Source of the DNA: Xanthobacteraceae bacterium
Lineage (GTDB): Bacteria > Pseudomonadota > Alphaproteobacteria > Rhizobiales > Xanthobacteraceae
Direction: 5' to 3'
Assembly (NCBI GenBank): GCA_030037885.1
Contig: JASHPU010000220.1
Span: 1-43,213, forward strand
Length of the DNA stretch: 43,213 bases
Below, one piece after another: positions 1-7,951 of the stretch. Position numbers and translations under genes: made by a program. The notes beneath the pieces were generated by a model, which did not search any database, had not been told where the DNA came from, and saw only the letters and a program-made list of their open reading frames with translations. Numbering within the stretch: the first letter of the stretch is position 1; each line of letters starts with the position of its first letter.

Positions 1-753
1 GGCGGCTCGGCCTATCCGCGCATCATCGATTTCCGCCGCTTTCGCGAGATTGCCGACGAGGTCGGAGCATACCTCGTGGTCGACATGGCGCATTTCGCCG
101 GCCTTGTCGCCGGTGGCGTCCATCCGAGTCCGTTCCCGCACGCCCATGTGGTGACGACCACCACGCACAAGACGCTGCGCGGCCCGCGCGGCGGCGCCAT
201 CCTGAGCGACGACGAGGAACTGGCCAGAAAGCTCAATTCCGCCGTGTTCCCAGGCATGCAGGGTGGGCCGCTGATGCATGTGATCGCCGCCAAGGCCGTG
301 GCGTTCGGCGAAGCGCTGCGGCCCTCTTTCAGAACTTACGCGCGCAACGTCGTCGAGAACGCCAAGGCGCTGGCCGAGACCTTGAAAGCGCGCGGCTTCG
401 ATATCGTCTCCGGCGGCACCGATACGCACCTGATGCTGGTCGATCTGCGCCAGAAGCGCTTGACCGGCAAGGTGGTGGAAGTCGCGCTCGGCCGTGCCCG
501 CATCACCTGCAACAAGAACGGCATTCCGTTCGACCCGGAAAAGCCCACCGTCACCTCCGGAGTGCGCCTCGGCACGCCGGCCGGCACGACCCGCGGTTTT
601 GCCATTGCCGAGTTCAGGCAGATTGGCGACTGGATTTCCGAAGTGCTTGATGCGCTGTCGCAAAAAGGTTCTGAGATGGATGCCGTGGCGGAGGCCGCGG
701 TGCGCGAGAAAGTCGGCCGGCTGGTCGGCCGTTTCCCGATCTACGCGGGCTGA
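1..753 (+). CDS. glyA: Serine hydroxymethyltransferase, 3' part (5' end outside window)
   Basis: This is the C-terminal 250 residues of a PLP-dependent serine hydroxymethyltransferase, which interconverts serine plus tetrahydrofolate with glycine plus methylene-tetrahydrofolate in the cytosol. The frame is open from base 1, so the N-terminus lies upstream of the window. The PLP-lysine motif [14 protein letters not shown] is visible, preceded by [14 protein letters not shown] (the aspartate that contacts the PLP ring), and followed by the family's [12 protein letters not shown] and [16 protein letters not shown] segments. It ends with TGA at 751-753, 23 nt before nrdR, an arrangement usual in Hyphomicrobiales and compatible with one transcript. 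Confidence 0.97.
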   Translation, partial: GGSAYPRIIDFRRFREIADEVGAYLVVDMAHFAGLVAGGVHPSPFPHAHVVTTTTHKTLRGPRGGAILSDDEELARKLNSAVFPGMQGGPLMHVIAAKAVAFGEALRPSFRTYARNVVENAKALAETLKARGFDIVSGGTDTHLMLVDLRQKRLTGKVVEVALGRARITCNKNGIPFDPEKPTVTSGVRLGTPAGTTRGFAIAEFRQIGDWISEVLDALSQKGSEMDAVAEAAVREKVGRLVGRFPIYAG

Positions 754-776
754 GCGGGCAGCGAACGGGGGCAGGG

Positions 777-1253
777 ATGCGTTGTCCGAGTTGCGGAAGC
801 CTCGATACCCAGGTCAAGGACTCGCGGCCGACCGAGGATTCCTCGGTTATCCGCCGCCGCCGCGTCTGCCTGTCCTGCAACTTCCGCTTCACCACTTTCG
901 AGCGCGTGCAGCTGCGCGAGCTGATCGTCATCAAGCGCAACGGCCGGCGCGTGCCGTTCGACCGCGACAAGCTCCTTCGCTCGGTGCAGATCGCGCTGCG
1001 CAAGCGCCCGGTCGAGCCGGAGCGCATCGACCAGATGGTGTCGAAAATCGTGCGCGAATTGGAGAGCCTCGGCGAGAGCGAGGTTTCGTCCGAGACGATC
1101 GGCGAAACCGTGATGGCTCAGCTGCGCGAGCTCGACGACGTCGCCTATGTGCGCTTCGCCTCGGTCTACCGCAATTTCCGCGAAGCCAAGGATTTCGAGA
1201 CGGCGCTGGCCGAGCTGTCGGCCGACGAGGCGGCCGAGTTGGCCCGCAAGTGA
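777..1253 (+). CDS. nrdR: Transcriptional repressor NrdR
   Basis: This 158-residue protein is a nucleotide-sensing repressor of ribonucleotide reductase genes. The N-terminal zinc ribbon has cysteines at residues 3, 6, 31 and 34 (CPSCG and CLSC). An ATP-cone domain follows from about residue 50 ([16 protein letters not shown]). Length and both domains are standard for the family. The ATG at 777 has the purine-rich sequence GGGGGCAGGG just upstream. Family members bind NrdR boxes near nrd genes; no nrd gene is present in this window, so the targets lie elsewhere. Confidence 0.97.
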   Translation: MRCPSCGSLDTQVKDSRPTEDSSVIRRRRVCLSCNFRFTTFERVQLRELIVIKRNGRRVPFDRDKLLRSVQIALRKRPVEPERIDQMVSKIVRELESLGESEVSSETIGETVMAQLRELDDVAYVRFASVYRNFREAKDFETALAELSADEAAELARK

Positions 1254-1259
1254 GCGCTG

Positions 1260-1808
1260 TTATGCCGTGCCGACCAGATCTTCGACGGTGAGATCAAGCT
1301 CGGGTGGATCGAGCCGCAGTGGTCCGGCGCTCAGCAGGTTCGGCATCTGGTTGCGGCTGTGATGGGTCAAAGTGCGAGCCTCGGGGTCGATCACGAGGTA
1401 ATATGCAACGCTGGGTAATTTGAGATAACCGATCAATTTAGCGCTGGTGTCGTGATGACTTGTCGTCGGAGACAACACCTCGACCAAAATCACCGGATTC
1501 GGGATCAGCATCGAAGTGGGGGGCGGAGCGCCGCCGCAGAACACCAAAGCATCCGGCTCATAGACCGTATGGTCGTCGATCCGCACACCTGGCCCATCCG
1601 GCATGACCTCGCATGGCAAGCCGGCAGCTCTCACCGCTTGCAGCAGAGTGACATAAGCAAGTCCCTTGACCCGGCTGTGGGATAGACGTTCCGACGGCAT
1701 GGTCACGATCTGTCCGTTGATCAGTTCCGTGCGCCGCCGTTCGCTCTGGCGTTCGCTCCAGGCGAGGTATTCCTCGACCGTCATGGCGCCGCGAAGTGCG
1801 ATATTCAT
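1260..1808 (-). CDS. Uma2 family (DUF820) putative endonuclease
   Basis: The product is a 182-residue Uma2/DUF820 protein. This family has a PD-(D/E)xK nuclease-like fold and is common in cyanobacteria and in mobile or orphan loci; its cellular role is generally unknown. Visible family features are the N-terminal MTVEEYLAW, EPD at residues 84-86 and ILVEVLSP at 107-114, followed by KLIGYLKLPSVAYYLVID. I chose the ATG at 1808 because upstream in-frame sequence would run into ribD. Its start overlaps the ribD start on the other strand, and its 3' end lies 6 nt from the nrdR stop, so it is wedged tightly into the nrdR-ribD gap. It is probably a late insertion into the operon. Confidence 0.85.
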   Translation of the reverse strand: MNIALRGAMTVEEYLAWSERQSERRRTELINGQIVTMPSERLSHSRVKGLAYVTLLQAVRAAGLPCEVMPDGPGVRIDDHTVYEPDALVFCGGAPPPTSMLIPNPVILVEVLSPTTSHHDTSAKLIGYLKLPSVAYYLVIDPEARTLTHHSRNQMPNLLSAGPLRLDPPELDLTVEDLVGTA

Positions 1809-2928
1809 GACAGGAAGGCTATCACGGGACCCGGCTTTGGCGCAAAACGATGACCTTCGTTTCATGAACTTGGCGCTGGCGCTCGGCCGGCGCGGGCTCG
1901 GCCGCGTTTGGCCGAATCCGGCGGTCGGCGCCGTGATCGTCAAGGACGGCGTCGTTGTCGGGCGCGGCTGGACGCAACCGGGCGGCCGGCCGCATGCCGA
2001 GATCGAGGCGCTGCGCCGCGCTGGCGCGGCGGCGCGCGGCGCCACGCTCTATGTCACGCTCGAACCGTGCTCGCATTACGGAAAATCGCCGCCTTGTGCC
2101 GACGCGATCGTTGCCGCCGGCATGGCGCGGGTGGTTTCGGCGCTGGAAGATCCCAATCCGCAAGTGGCGGGACGCGGTCATGCGCGGCTCGCCGCGGCCG
2201 GGATTGCGGTCGAGATCGGCAGCGGCGCCGCACAAGCGCGGCGCGATCACGCCGGGCACATCCGGCGCATGCAGGACGGCCGGCCGCACGTGGCGCTCAA
2301 GCTCGCGCTTTCCGCCGACGGCAAAGTGGCCGCTGCGGGACGCCGTCCGCTGCCGATCACCGGGGAGGCCGTGCGTGATCGCGTGCATCTCATCCGTGCG
2401 CAGAGCGATGCGATCGGCATCGGCATCGGCACGGCGCGCGCCGACGATCCGATGTTGACCTGCCGGTTGCCCGGCATGCCGCGCTATTCACCGGTGCGCG
2501 TCGTGCTCGACAGCGCGCTGCGACTGCCGCTCGATTCGCGGCTCGCCAAAAGCGCGCGCGAGGTGGCGGTCTGGGTGATTGCCGGGCCTGAAGCGCCGCG
2601 TTCGGCCGAACAGAGTTTGCGAGCGCAGGGCGTGGACGTGTGTCGGGTCGCGGCGACGAGCGGCCGTCTCGATCTCGCGGCCGTGCTCAAGCTCCTTGCG
2701 GACCGCGGCATCACCCGGCTTTTGGTCGAAGGCGGGCCGACACTGGCCGCCGCACTGCTTGCCGCCGACCGCGTCGATGAGGCAATGCTGTTCAAGTCGC
2801 CGAAATCCGTCGGGGCTGACGCTATCGATGCGTTCGACCAAGCGGCGAGTGGCGCGCTATCGCGGCTTACGCTTGCCGAGACCGAACCGATCGGACCTGA
2901 TCGGCTTGAGATTTATCAACGCGAGTGA
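1807..2928 (+). CDS. ribD: Bifunctional diaminohydroxyphosphoribosylaminopyrimidine deaminase / reductase
   Basis: RibD catalyses the second and third steps of riboflavin synthesis, deamination and then reduction of the ribosyl side chain. The deaminase domain (about residues 15-140) shows the zinc ligands HAE at 63-65 and cysteines 88 and 97 in PCSHYGKSPPC. The reductase domain from about residue 150 shows ALKLALSADGKVA and the NADPH-site motif LVEGGPTLAAALL. I take ATG 1807 as start, giving 373 residues, normal for RibD. An in-frame ATG at 1864 would cut into the conserved N-terminus. The gene ends 5 nt before the ribE start. Confidence 0.95.
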   Translation: MTGRLSRDPALAQNDDLRFMNLALALGRRGLGRVWPNPAVGAVIVKDGVVVGRGWTQPGGRPHAEIEALRRAGAAARGATLYVTLEPCSHYGKSPPCADAIVAAGMARVVSALEDPNPQVAGRGHARLAAAGIAVEIGSGAAQARRDHAGHIRRMQDGRPHVALKLALSADGKVAAAGRRPLPITGEAVRDRVHLIRAQSDAIGIGIGTARADDPMLTCRLPGMPRYSPVRVVLDSALRLPLDSRLAKSAREVAVWVIAGPEAPRSAEQSLRAQGVDVCRVAATSGRLDLAAVLKLLADRGITRLLVEGGPTLAAALLAADRVDEAMLFKSPKSVGADAIDAFDQAASGALSRLTLAETEPIGPDRLEIYQRE

Positions 2929-2933
2929 ATCCG

Positions 2934-3545
2934 ATGTTTACCGGCATTGTCAGCGACGTCGGCGAAGTGATTGACGTTGAGGAGAAAGCCGACGGACTGC
3001 GGCGGCTCACGATCGCTACCGGCTACGACCCGGAGACGATCGAGATCGGTGCCTCGATCGCCTGTTCGGGAATCTGCCTCACCGCGGTCGGACGCGGCAA
3101 AGCCGGCAACCGCGCCTGGTTCGCGGCCGATGCCGCCGCCGAGACGTTGCGGCTCACCACCGCCGCCGACTGGCGGCGCGGTACGCGCCTCAATCTTGAA
3201 CGCTCGCTGCGGCTTGGCGACGAACTGGGCGGCCACCTCGTCAGCGGCCATGTCGATGGCATCGCCGAGCTTTTGGCCCGCGACGATTTCGTCGACATGG
3301 CGGCGTTGTCGCTGCGGGCGCCCGCCGAGCTCGCGCGTTTCATCGCGCCGAAGGGCTCGGTCGCCCTCGATGGCGTGTCGCTGACGATCAACAAGGTCGA
3401 AGACGGCACGTTCTCGGTGCTTATCATTCCGCACACGCTGAAGGTCACCACGCTGGGCGGGCTTGAAGTCGGCGCCCGGCTCAATCTCGAAGTCGACCTC
3501 ATGGCCCGCTATGCCGGCCGCCTGTTGGAGGCGACGCGGTCTTGA
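2934..3545 (+). CDS. ribE: Riboflavin synthase, alpha chain
   Basis: This enzyme dismutates two 6,7-dimethyl-8-ribityllumazine molecules to riboflavin. The 203 residues hold two lumazine-binding repeats: the first opens with the invariant MFTGIV, the second carries GGHLVSGHVDG at about 99-109. The start at 2934 gives the conserved N-terminus; a GTG nine bases upstream is in frame but would add residues not seen in the family. It follows ribD by 5 nt, so the two are almost certainly cotranscribed. Its TGA stop lies inside the TTGACA -35 element of the downstream toxin-antitoxin promoter. Confidence 0.96.
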   Translation: MFTGIVSDVGEVIDVEEKADGLRRLTIATGYDPETIEIGASIACSGICLTAVGRGKAGNRAWFAADAAAETLRLTTAADWRRGTRLNLERSLRLGDELGGHLVSGHVDGIAELLARDDFVDMAALSLRAPAELARFIAPKGSVALDGVSLTINKVEDGTFSVLIIPHTLKVTTLGGLEVGARLNLEVDLMARYAGRLLEATRS

Positions 3546-3570
3546 CAGCTCGCGATGAATTGATTAGCTT
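3542..3570 (+). promoter_or_regulatory. Predicted promoter of the toxin-antitoxin pair
   Basis: A perfect -35 TTGACA at 3542-3547 is followed, after exactly 17 nt, by a weak -10 TAGCTT at 3565-3570. The -35 overlaps the ribE stop codon. The -10 lies in the palindromic operator described next, which fits negative autoregulation by the antitoxin or TA complex. Confidence 0.6.
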
Positions 3571-3586
3571 AGCTAAGTTAGCTAAT
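3563..3586. promoter_or_regulatory. Palindromic operator upstream of the TA module
   Basis: The 8-bp palindrome TTAGCTAA occurs at 3569-3576 and again at 3578-3585, preceded by a near copy (TTAGCTTA) at 3564-3571. The outer arms ATTAGCT (3563-3569) and AGCTAAT (3580-3586) form an overall inverted repeat. It overlaps the -10 element and stands 24 nt before the antitoxin start, as expected of a Phd-type autoregulatory operator. Function is inferred from position. Confidence 0.6.
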
Positions 3587-3609
3587 GGCGAACTATAGCT
3601 TCCTTTACC

Positions 3610-3867
3610 ATGGTTTCCTTTACCATCCATCAGGCCAAAACCAACCTTTCCCGGCTCATCGCCAGGGCTGAGGCCGGCGAGGACGTCGTGATCACGCGCG
3701 GCAAGGATCCCGTCGTGCGGCTCGAGCCTTTTTCAAAGAAAAAGGCCAAACGCATGCCGGGTCTGTTGAAGGGCAAGGTGCCCGATCTACCCGACGAGTT
3801 CTTTTTTGCGCCATTGCCTGAAGACGAATTGCGCGCCTGGGAGGGCGAATATGAGGGTCCTCACTGA
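3610..3867 (+). CDS. Phd/YefM family antitoxin
   Basis: This 85-residue protein has the Phd/YefM fold: an N-terminal dimer and DNA-binding part (VSFTIHQAKTNLSRLIARAE, residues 2-21), then GEDVVITRGKDPVVRL, and an acidic C-terminal tail that in the family wraps around the toxin. It would neutralise the adjacent PIN toxin and repress the operon. The ATG at 3610 opens the conserved motif directly. Its end overlaps the toxin start (ATG 3851) by 17 nt, typical translational coupling in type II toxin-antitoxin loci. Confidence 0.9.
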   Translation: MVSFTIHQAKTNLSRLIARAEAGEDVVITRGKDPVVRLEPFSKKKAKRMPGLLKGKVPDLPDEFFFAPLPEDELRAWEGEYEGPH

Positions 3868-4237
3868 CACGCACGCGTTCTTCTGGTGGGTGATCGATAG
3901 CCCAAAGCTTTCTGCCAAGGCACGCGCGTTGTTTGCCGACCAAGACAACGATGTTCTTATCAGTCCTGTGGTGGCCTGGGAGCTAGCTACAAAAGTAAGA
4001 CTAGGAAAGTGGCCGGATGCTCTGCGGGTAGCTACCGACATCGCATCGATCATAAAGGAGAACGACTTCACGGCCTTTGCGGTGACCATCGAGCATGCGC
4101 GCGCCGCGGGATTTCTTCCCGGCTCGCATCGTGATCCATTTGATCGCTTGCTTGCCGCCCAATCGCAAATCGAGGGCATACCCCTCATCACCGCTGATCC
4201 GGTGTTTCATGGCTTCGGCACCGCCGTGATGTGGTGA
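3851..4237 (+). CDS. PIN-domain ribonuclease toxin, VapC-like
   Basis: The 128-residue product is a PIN-domain RNase toxin. The acidic residues expected to bind metal are visible: D6 (LTDTHAFFWW), E44 (VAWELATK), D98 (DPFDRLL) and D116 (LITAD). The LLDTHxxLWW-type start and DPFDRLLAAQ place it in the subgroup usually paired with Phd/YefM antitoxins. I start at ATG 3851, because the longer in-frame reading from 3806 adds non-family sequence. The pair sits between ribE and ribH, genes normally adjacent or nearly so. Confidence 0.9.
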   Translation: MRVLTDTHAFFWWVIDSPKLSAKARALFADQDNDVLISPVVAWELATKVRLGKWPDALRVATDIASIIKENDFTAFAVTIEHARAAGFLPGSHRDPFDRLLAAQSQIEGIPLITADPVFHGFGTAVMW

Positions 4238-4321
4238 TCGTCGCTGCAACGATAAGCCCGCGGCGCTTGTTCGCCTCCGCTGCGCTTGCTACCACCGCCG
4301 CTGCACAACGGAGCGCAGCAA

Positions 4322-4810
4322 ATGGCCGGGCCGCGACAGGGCAAGCGTAGCAAGAGCGACGGCAAAGGGGCACGCATGCTCGTGGTCGAGGCGCGCTTTT
4401 ACGAAGAGATCGCCGATGCGCTCCTTGCCGGCGCGACCCGCGCGCTCGACGAGGCGCAGGCGAGCTTCGATCGCATCAGCGTACCGGGCGCGCTGGAAAT
4501 TCCGACCGCGATCGCGATTGCGGTGGGCGCGGCGGCCCGCCGGCGGCGGCCTTACGACGGCGCGGTGGCGCTCGGCTGCGTGATCCGCGGCGAAACCATT
4601 CATTTCGAGATCGTCTCGCAGCAATCGGCGCGCGGCCTCATGGAGCTGTCGTTGGCGCGCGGCCTGCCGATCGGCAACGGCATCATCACCGTCGAGAACG
4701 AGGCGCAAGCGTTCGCGCGCGCCCGCATGGACGAGCAGGACAAGGGCGGCGACGCGGCGCGCGCCGCGCTGGCGCTGGTCGCGCTCAAGCGGCGGCTTGC
4801 GGAGCGGTGA
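4322..4810 (+). CDS. ribH: 6,7-dimethyl-8-ribityllumazine synthase
   Basis: Lumazine synthase condenses the RibD-pathway pyrimidine with 3,4-dihydroxy-2-butanone 4-phosphate, giving the substrate of RibE. The 162 residues show [11 protein letters not shown], the catalytic histidine H94 in [10 protein letters not shown], and a C-terminal helix with [19 protein letters not shown] good GGAG ribosome site precedes ATG 4322; an upstream TTG at 4286 is less likely. The N-terminal 18 residues are basic and variable. It ends with TGA at 4808-4810, one base before the nusB start. Confidence 0.95.
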   Translation: MAGPRQGKRSKSDGKGARMLVVEARFYEEIADALLAGATRALDEAQASFDRISVPGALEIPTAIAIAVGAAARRRRPYDGAVALGCVIRGETIHFEIVSQQSARGLMELSLARGLPIGNGIITVENEAQAFARARMDEQDKGGDAARAALALVALKRRLAER

Positions 4811-4811
4811 C

Positions 4812-5303
4812 ATGGCGCTGCCGGCCAAACAATCGAACGCAGCGCGCAAGGCCAACAAACGCGGCGCCGCGCGGCTTGCCGCGGTGCAGGCGCTTTATCA
4901 GATGGACCTCGTCGGCACCGGCTTGAACGAGATTTTGACGCAGTTCGAAACGCACTGGCTCGGCGGCGAAGTCGAGGGCGCGCAATACCGGCCGGCGGAG
5001 GCCGCGTTCTTCCGCGACCTCGTCGGCGGCGTGGTGCGCGAGCAGAGCCGGCTCGATCCGCAGATCGACGCGGCGCTCACCCGCGGCTGGCCGCTCAAGC
5101 GCATCGAGGCGGTTTTACGCGCCGTGCTGCGTGCCGGCGCCTATGAGTTGGCGTGCCGGTCCGATGTGCCGGCGCGCGTCGTCACCGCCGAATATGTCGA
5201 CGTCGCCGCCGCCTTTGTCGACGAGGAGGAGACCGGCATGGTCAATGCCGTGCTCGATCAATTGGCGCGCCAGTTGCGCGCCGCCGAATTCTCCCGCGGT
5301 TAG
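4812..5303 (+). CDS. nusB: Transcription antitermination factor NusB
   Basis: NusB (163 residues) binds boxA with S10/NusE and promotes antitermination on rRNA operons. The all-helical family pattern is visible: AARLAAVQALYQMDL near residue 24, FFRDLVGGV, LKRIEAVLRAVLRAGAYEL, and a C-terminal VTAEYVDVAAAFVDEEETGMVNAVLD split across several helices. The start at 4812 follows the ribH stop by 1 nt, giving tight coupling. ribH-nusB-thiL is a conserved order in alphaproteobacteria. Confidence 0.96.
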   Translation: MALPAKQSNAARKANKRGAARLAAVQALYQMDLVGTGLNEILTQFETHWLGGEVEGAQYRPAEAAFFRDLVGGVVREQSRLDPQIDAALTRGWPLKRIEAVLRAVLRAGAYELACRSDVPARVVTAEYVDVAAAFVDEEETGMVNAVLDQLARQLRAAEFSRG

Positions 5304-5312
5304 TCGCGCGCC

Positions 5313-6311
5313 ATGGCCCGCGGCGACGAGCAATCGGCCGAGGAGCGCCTGATCGCGCGCTATTTTCGCCCGCTGGCCACCCATCCCGGCGCCTTCGGTC
5401 TGGCCGATGACGCCGCCATCCTCAGCCCGCCGCCCGGTTGCGAGCTGGTGCTGACCACGGACGGCGTCATCGCCGGCGTACATTTCTTTGTCGACGACCC
5501 GGCCGACACGATCGGCCGCAAGGCGTTGCGGATGAATCTGTCCGATCTTGCGGCCAAAGGGGCAAAGCCGCTCGGCTTTCTCATGTCGGCGGCGCTTCCG
5601 GCCGGCATCGATGAGAGATGGCTTGCCGGATTTGTTGCAGGCCTGGGCGCCGACGCGGCGCGTTATCAATGCCCCTTGCTCGGCGGCGATACCGACCGCA
5701 CGCCCGGCCCGCTGTCGATCTCGATTGCCGCGTTCGGCGCCGTGCCGGAGGGCAAAATGGTGCGCCGCTCCACGGCGACAGCGGGCGATCGTGTCGTGGT
5801 GACCGGCACCATCGGCGACGCGGCGCTCGGCGTGCTGCTGCGCCGTGACAATAGCTTTGCGGATCGCTTGCGGTTGCCGGTTTCCATGCGCAATCACCTG
5901 CGCGACCGTTATCTCTTGCCGCGGCCGCGCAACGCGTTGGCCGAAGCTTTGGTGCAGCATGCCTCCGCCGCCATGGACGTTTCCGACGGTCTTGCCGGCG
6001 ACTTGGCAAAGCTATGCCGCGCGTCTGGCGTTGCCGCGGCAATCGACGTCGCGCGCGTACCGCTGTCGGACGCCGCCCGTGCTGCTTTGGCGGCCGATCC
6101 GGCGCTGATCGAGACGGTGCTCACCGGCGGCGACGATTACGAAATCCTGCTGACGATTTCGTCCGAACGGTTTGCGCCGTTTCGTGCGGCAGCCGGGCAC
6201 GCCGGCGTGCCAGTCAGCGAAATCGGCAGCGTGCTTGCGGGGGAGGGCGCGCGCTTCATGCGCGGTGGCAAGGAGCTGACATTCGTCCGGCCGTCGTTCA
6301 GCCATTTCTAG
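5313..6311 (+). CDS. thiL: Thiamine-monophosphate kinase
   Basis: ThiL phosphorylates thiamine monophosphate to the active diphosphate using ATP. The 332-residue protein belongs to the PurM/AIRS fold family. Visible motifs in order are LADDAAIL (Mg/ATP site), LTTDGVIAGVHF, MNLSDLAAKGAKPLGFL, LLGGDTDRTPGP, SAAMDVSDGLAGDL and LTGGDDYEILLT. The ATG at 5313 follows nusB by 9 nt. No obvious hairpin terminator follows the TAG at 6309-6311. Confidence 0.96.
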   Translation: MARGDEQSAEERLIARYFRPLATHPGAFGLADDAAILSPPPGCELVLTTDGVIAGVHFFVDDPADTIGRKALRMNLSDLAAKGAKPLGFLMSAALPAGIDERWLAGFVAGLGADAARYQCPLLGGDTDRTPGPLSISIAAFGAVPEGKMVRRSTATAGDRVVVTGTIGDAALGVLLRRDNSFADRLRLPVSMRNHLRDRYLLPRPRNALAEALVQHASAAMDVSDGLAGDLAKLCRASGVAAAIDVARVPLSDAARAALAADPALIETVLTGGDDYEILLTISSERFAPFRAAAGHAGVPVSEIGSVLAGEGARFMRGGKELTFVRPSFSHF

Positions 6312-6565
6312 GCGTGGATTCGTCGACGCGAGCCAGTCTGGACCTGACCTCTCAATGTACGCATTCGGGCGAAGGGACACGACACGGCAGGCGAACCCGT
6401 TCGGCTCGGCCGAAAATGGTCCGCCCCCGTTGGGAGCCCGCCTACGCCGTGGCGGTCCTCCGATTGCCGACTGGGCAGGAGGATCCGAATAGACGGAGCG
6501 GGGGCAAACGAAACCGGGCTCATGGGTCGGCGTTATTGGTAGTCGGGGACATCGGAGACTACGAA

Positions 6566-6892
6566 ATGACCAGCATGAAGACTTTGGCCCTCGCGATTGG
6601 ACTCGCGGTTGCTGCCTCCTCGTTCGCCCTTGCCCAGCAGGGCAATCCGGCGACCAACGCGGCGGCAAGTGGCGGCAGTGGAACGCATCAAACCGCCCCA
6701 GTAACAGGGACCGCGGCTAACAGGCAGAAGGTTCTGGGCAATCAGAACGGTTACAGGGGAGTCACCAGCCGCCCTGCCAGGCGAGCTGCCGTCGTCCGTG
6801 GTCCCAGGCGACTTTTCGCCTATCATCGGATGTCCCCTCGATGTCGCCGGCTCCTTCGTTCGGGACGGCCGCTGCCGCGGAGCTGTCGCTGA
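6566..6892 (+). CDS. Small exported protein of unknown function
   Basis: This is a 108-residue reading frame with a clear Sec signal peptide: MTSMKTLALAIGLAVAASSF, then ALAQQ, with cleavage probable after ALA. The next 40 residues are Gly/Ala/Ser/Thr/Asn-rich, like many short exported proteins in Bradyrhizobium relatives. The last 40 residues are very Arg-rich and look like out-of-frame coding, so the 3' end may be frameshifted or the gene decayed. A GGAGA-type ribosome site is 8-12 nt upstream. I do not recognise a family. Confidence 0.5.
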   Translation: MTSMKTLALAIGLAVAASSFALAQQGNPATNAAASGGSGTHQTAPVTGTAANRQKVLGNQNGYRGVTSRPARRAAVVRGPRRLFAYHRMSPRCRRLLRSGRPLPRSCR

Positions 6893-7435
6893 GAGCCCGT
6901 TTTCAATTTTGGCAGGCGATGATCCGAGGCCTGATCGGCGTAAGGCGGGGCCGGGAATCCGGCCCGCGCCTGAACGAAGCGACCAAAGGTTGACGCCGGT
7001 ATTGCCCGTACCGGGCCGTCAACTGCGATCTTGTTGGATGAAGTCATAGCTCTGATTTCTTGGACCATTGAGGAAATCAGACGACAGGCAAACCCTCACC
7101 GCCTTCCCGCGCGCTCTCCACGGACCCGCGGCGGCGCGTACACCTGTTGGATCAGAGCGGCATGAGCGGCGCTCTGCACCAAGGCCGACACTGCTACCCA
7201 TGAGAACATCGCCATCTCACGCCTGCGGTTCGGCGTGCGGCGGATGATGGTCATTGTCGCGGCGGCGCTGCTGCTCGCCTGGAGCGCGCTGCTGCGGCGG
7301 CCCCAGCCGGCGTGAGCCCGCGCCGTCCGGTTTGCCGGCTACGAAAGAAGAATCTGCAAGCGGCGTTTCTGCTAAGATAGTTTGCGGATTGCGCCATGTG
7401 CAATCCGGCAAGGCTCGTCACAGGAGGCTGCTCGG
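6893..7435. other. Gene-free stretch between the exported protein and the cupin gene
   Basis: I see no convincing gene here. An imperfect inverted repeat lies at 6990-7022 (TTGACGCCGGTA against TACCGGGCCGTCAA). A 23-residue hydrophobic reading frame at 7225-7316 (starting MMVIVAAALLLAW) could encode a tiny membrane peptide, but it has no clear ribosome site. Confidence 0.4.
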
Positions 7436-7951
7436 ATGGCCAAAGCAAGCGGAAGCCGCAAGGCGGCAAGGCGTTCGGCGGCGCGGCGGCCGGCGCAAAA
7501 ATCGGCCAGCCGGTCACGCAAAGTTTCCGCGCGTAAGCGCGCGGCGGGGCGCAAGACCAAGCGAGCTCCACGCAAGCACCGCTTCGTCGCCAGTCACCTC
7601 GACCCGAGCGCGTTCGCGGGCGGGCTGCGCTCTTATGCCGAATACCGCGATCTCTCGATCGCGGATGCGACCGGCGGCATGGTGCGCGCCCACGTCATCA
7701 AGATGATTCCGCCGTGCGATCCGGCGGTGGTGTCGAAGCGGCACTATCACGAAGTCGATTTCCAGATGATCTATGTGCTCAAGGGCTGGATCAAAGGCGA
7801 ATACGAAGGCCACGGCGTCGTCACCATGCGCGAGGGCTCGTGCTGGCTGCAGCCGCCGCGCATCAAGCACGCGGTGCTCGACTACTCGGACGATTGCGAG
7901 CTTCTGGAAATCATATTGCCGGCCGATTTCAAGACCGTGGAGCTGGAATAG
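7436..7951 (+). CDS. Cupin-domain protein with a long basic N-terminal tail
   Basis: The product has 171 residues. Residues 1-49 hold, by my count, 21 Lys/Arg and no Asp/Glu, with Ala and Ser between them, resembling bacterial histone H1-like tails. From about residue 75 it is a single cupin barrel: a metal-site pattern RHYHEVDFQMIYVLKG, then GSCWLQPPRIKHAVLDYS, and an acidic end. The first two His and the late His are those cupins use to bind metal. The ATG at 7436 is preceded by AGGAGG-like sequence. A role in nucleic-acid association of the tail is inference; the substrate is unknown. A dispersed repeat starts 15 nt after the stop. Confidence 0.8.
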   Translation: MAKASGSRKAARRSAARRPAQKSASRSRKVSARKRAAGRKTKRAPRKHRFVASHLDPSAFAGGLRSYAEYRDLSIADATGGMVRAHVIKMIPPCDPAVVSKRHYHEVDFQMIYVLKGWIKGEYEGHGVVTMREGSCWLQPPRIKHAVLDYSDDCELLEIILPADFKTVELE

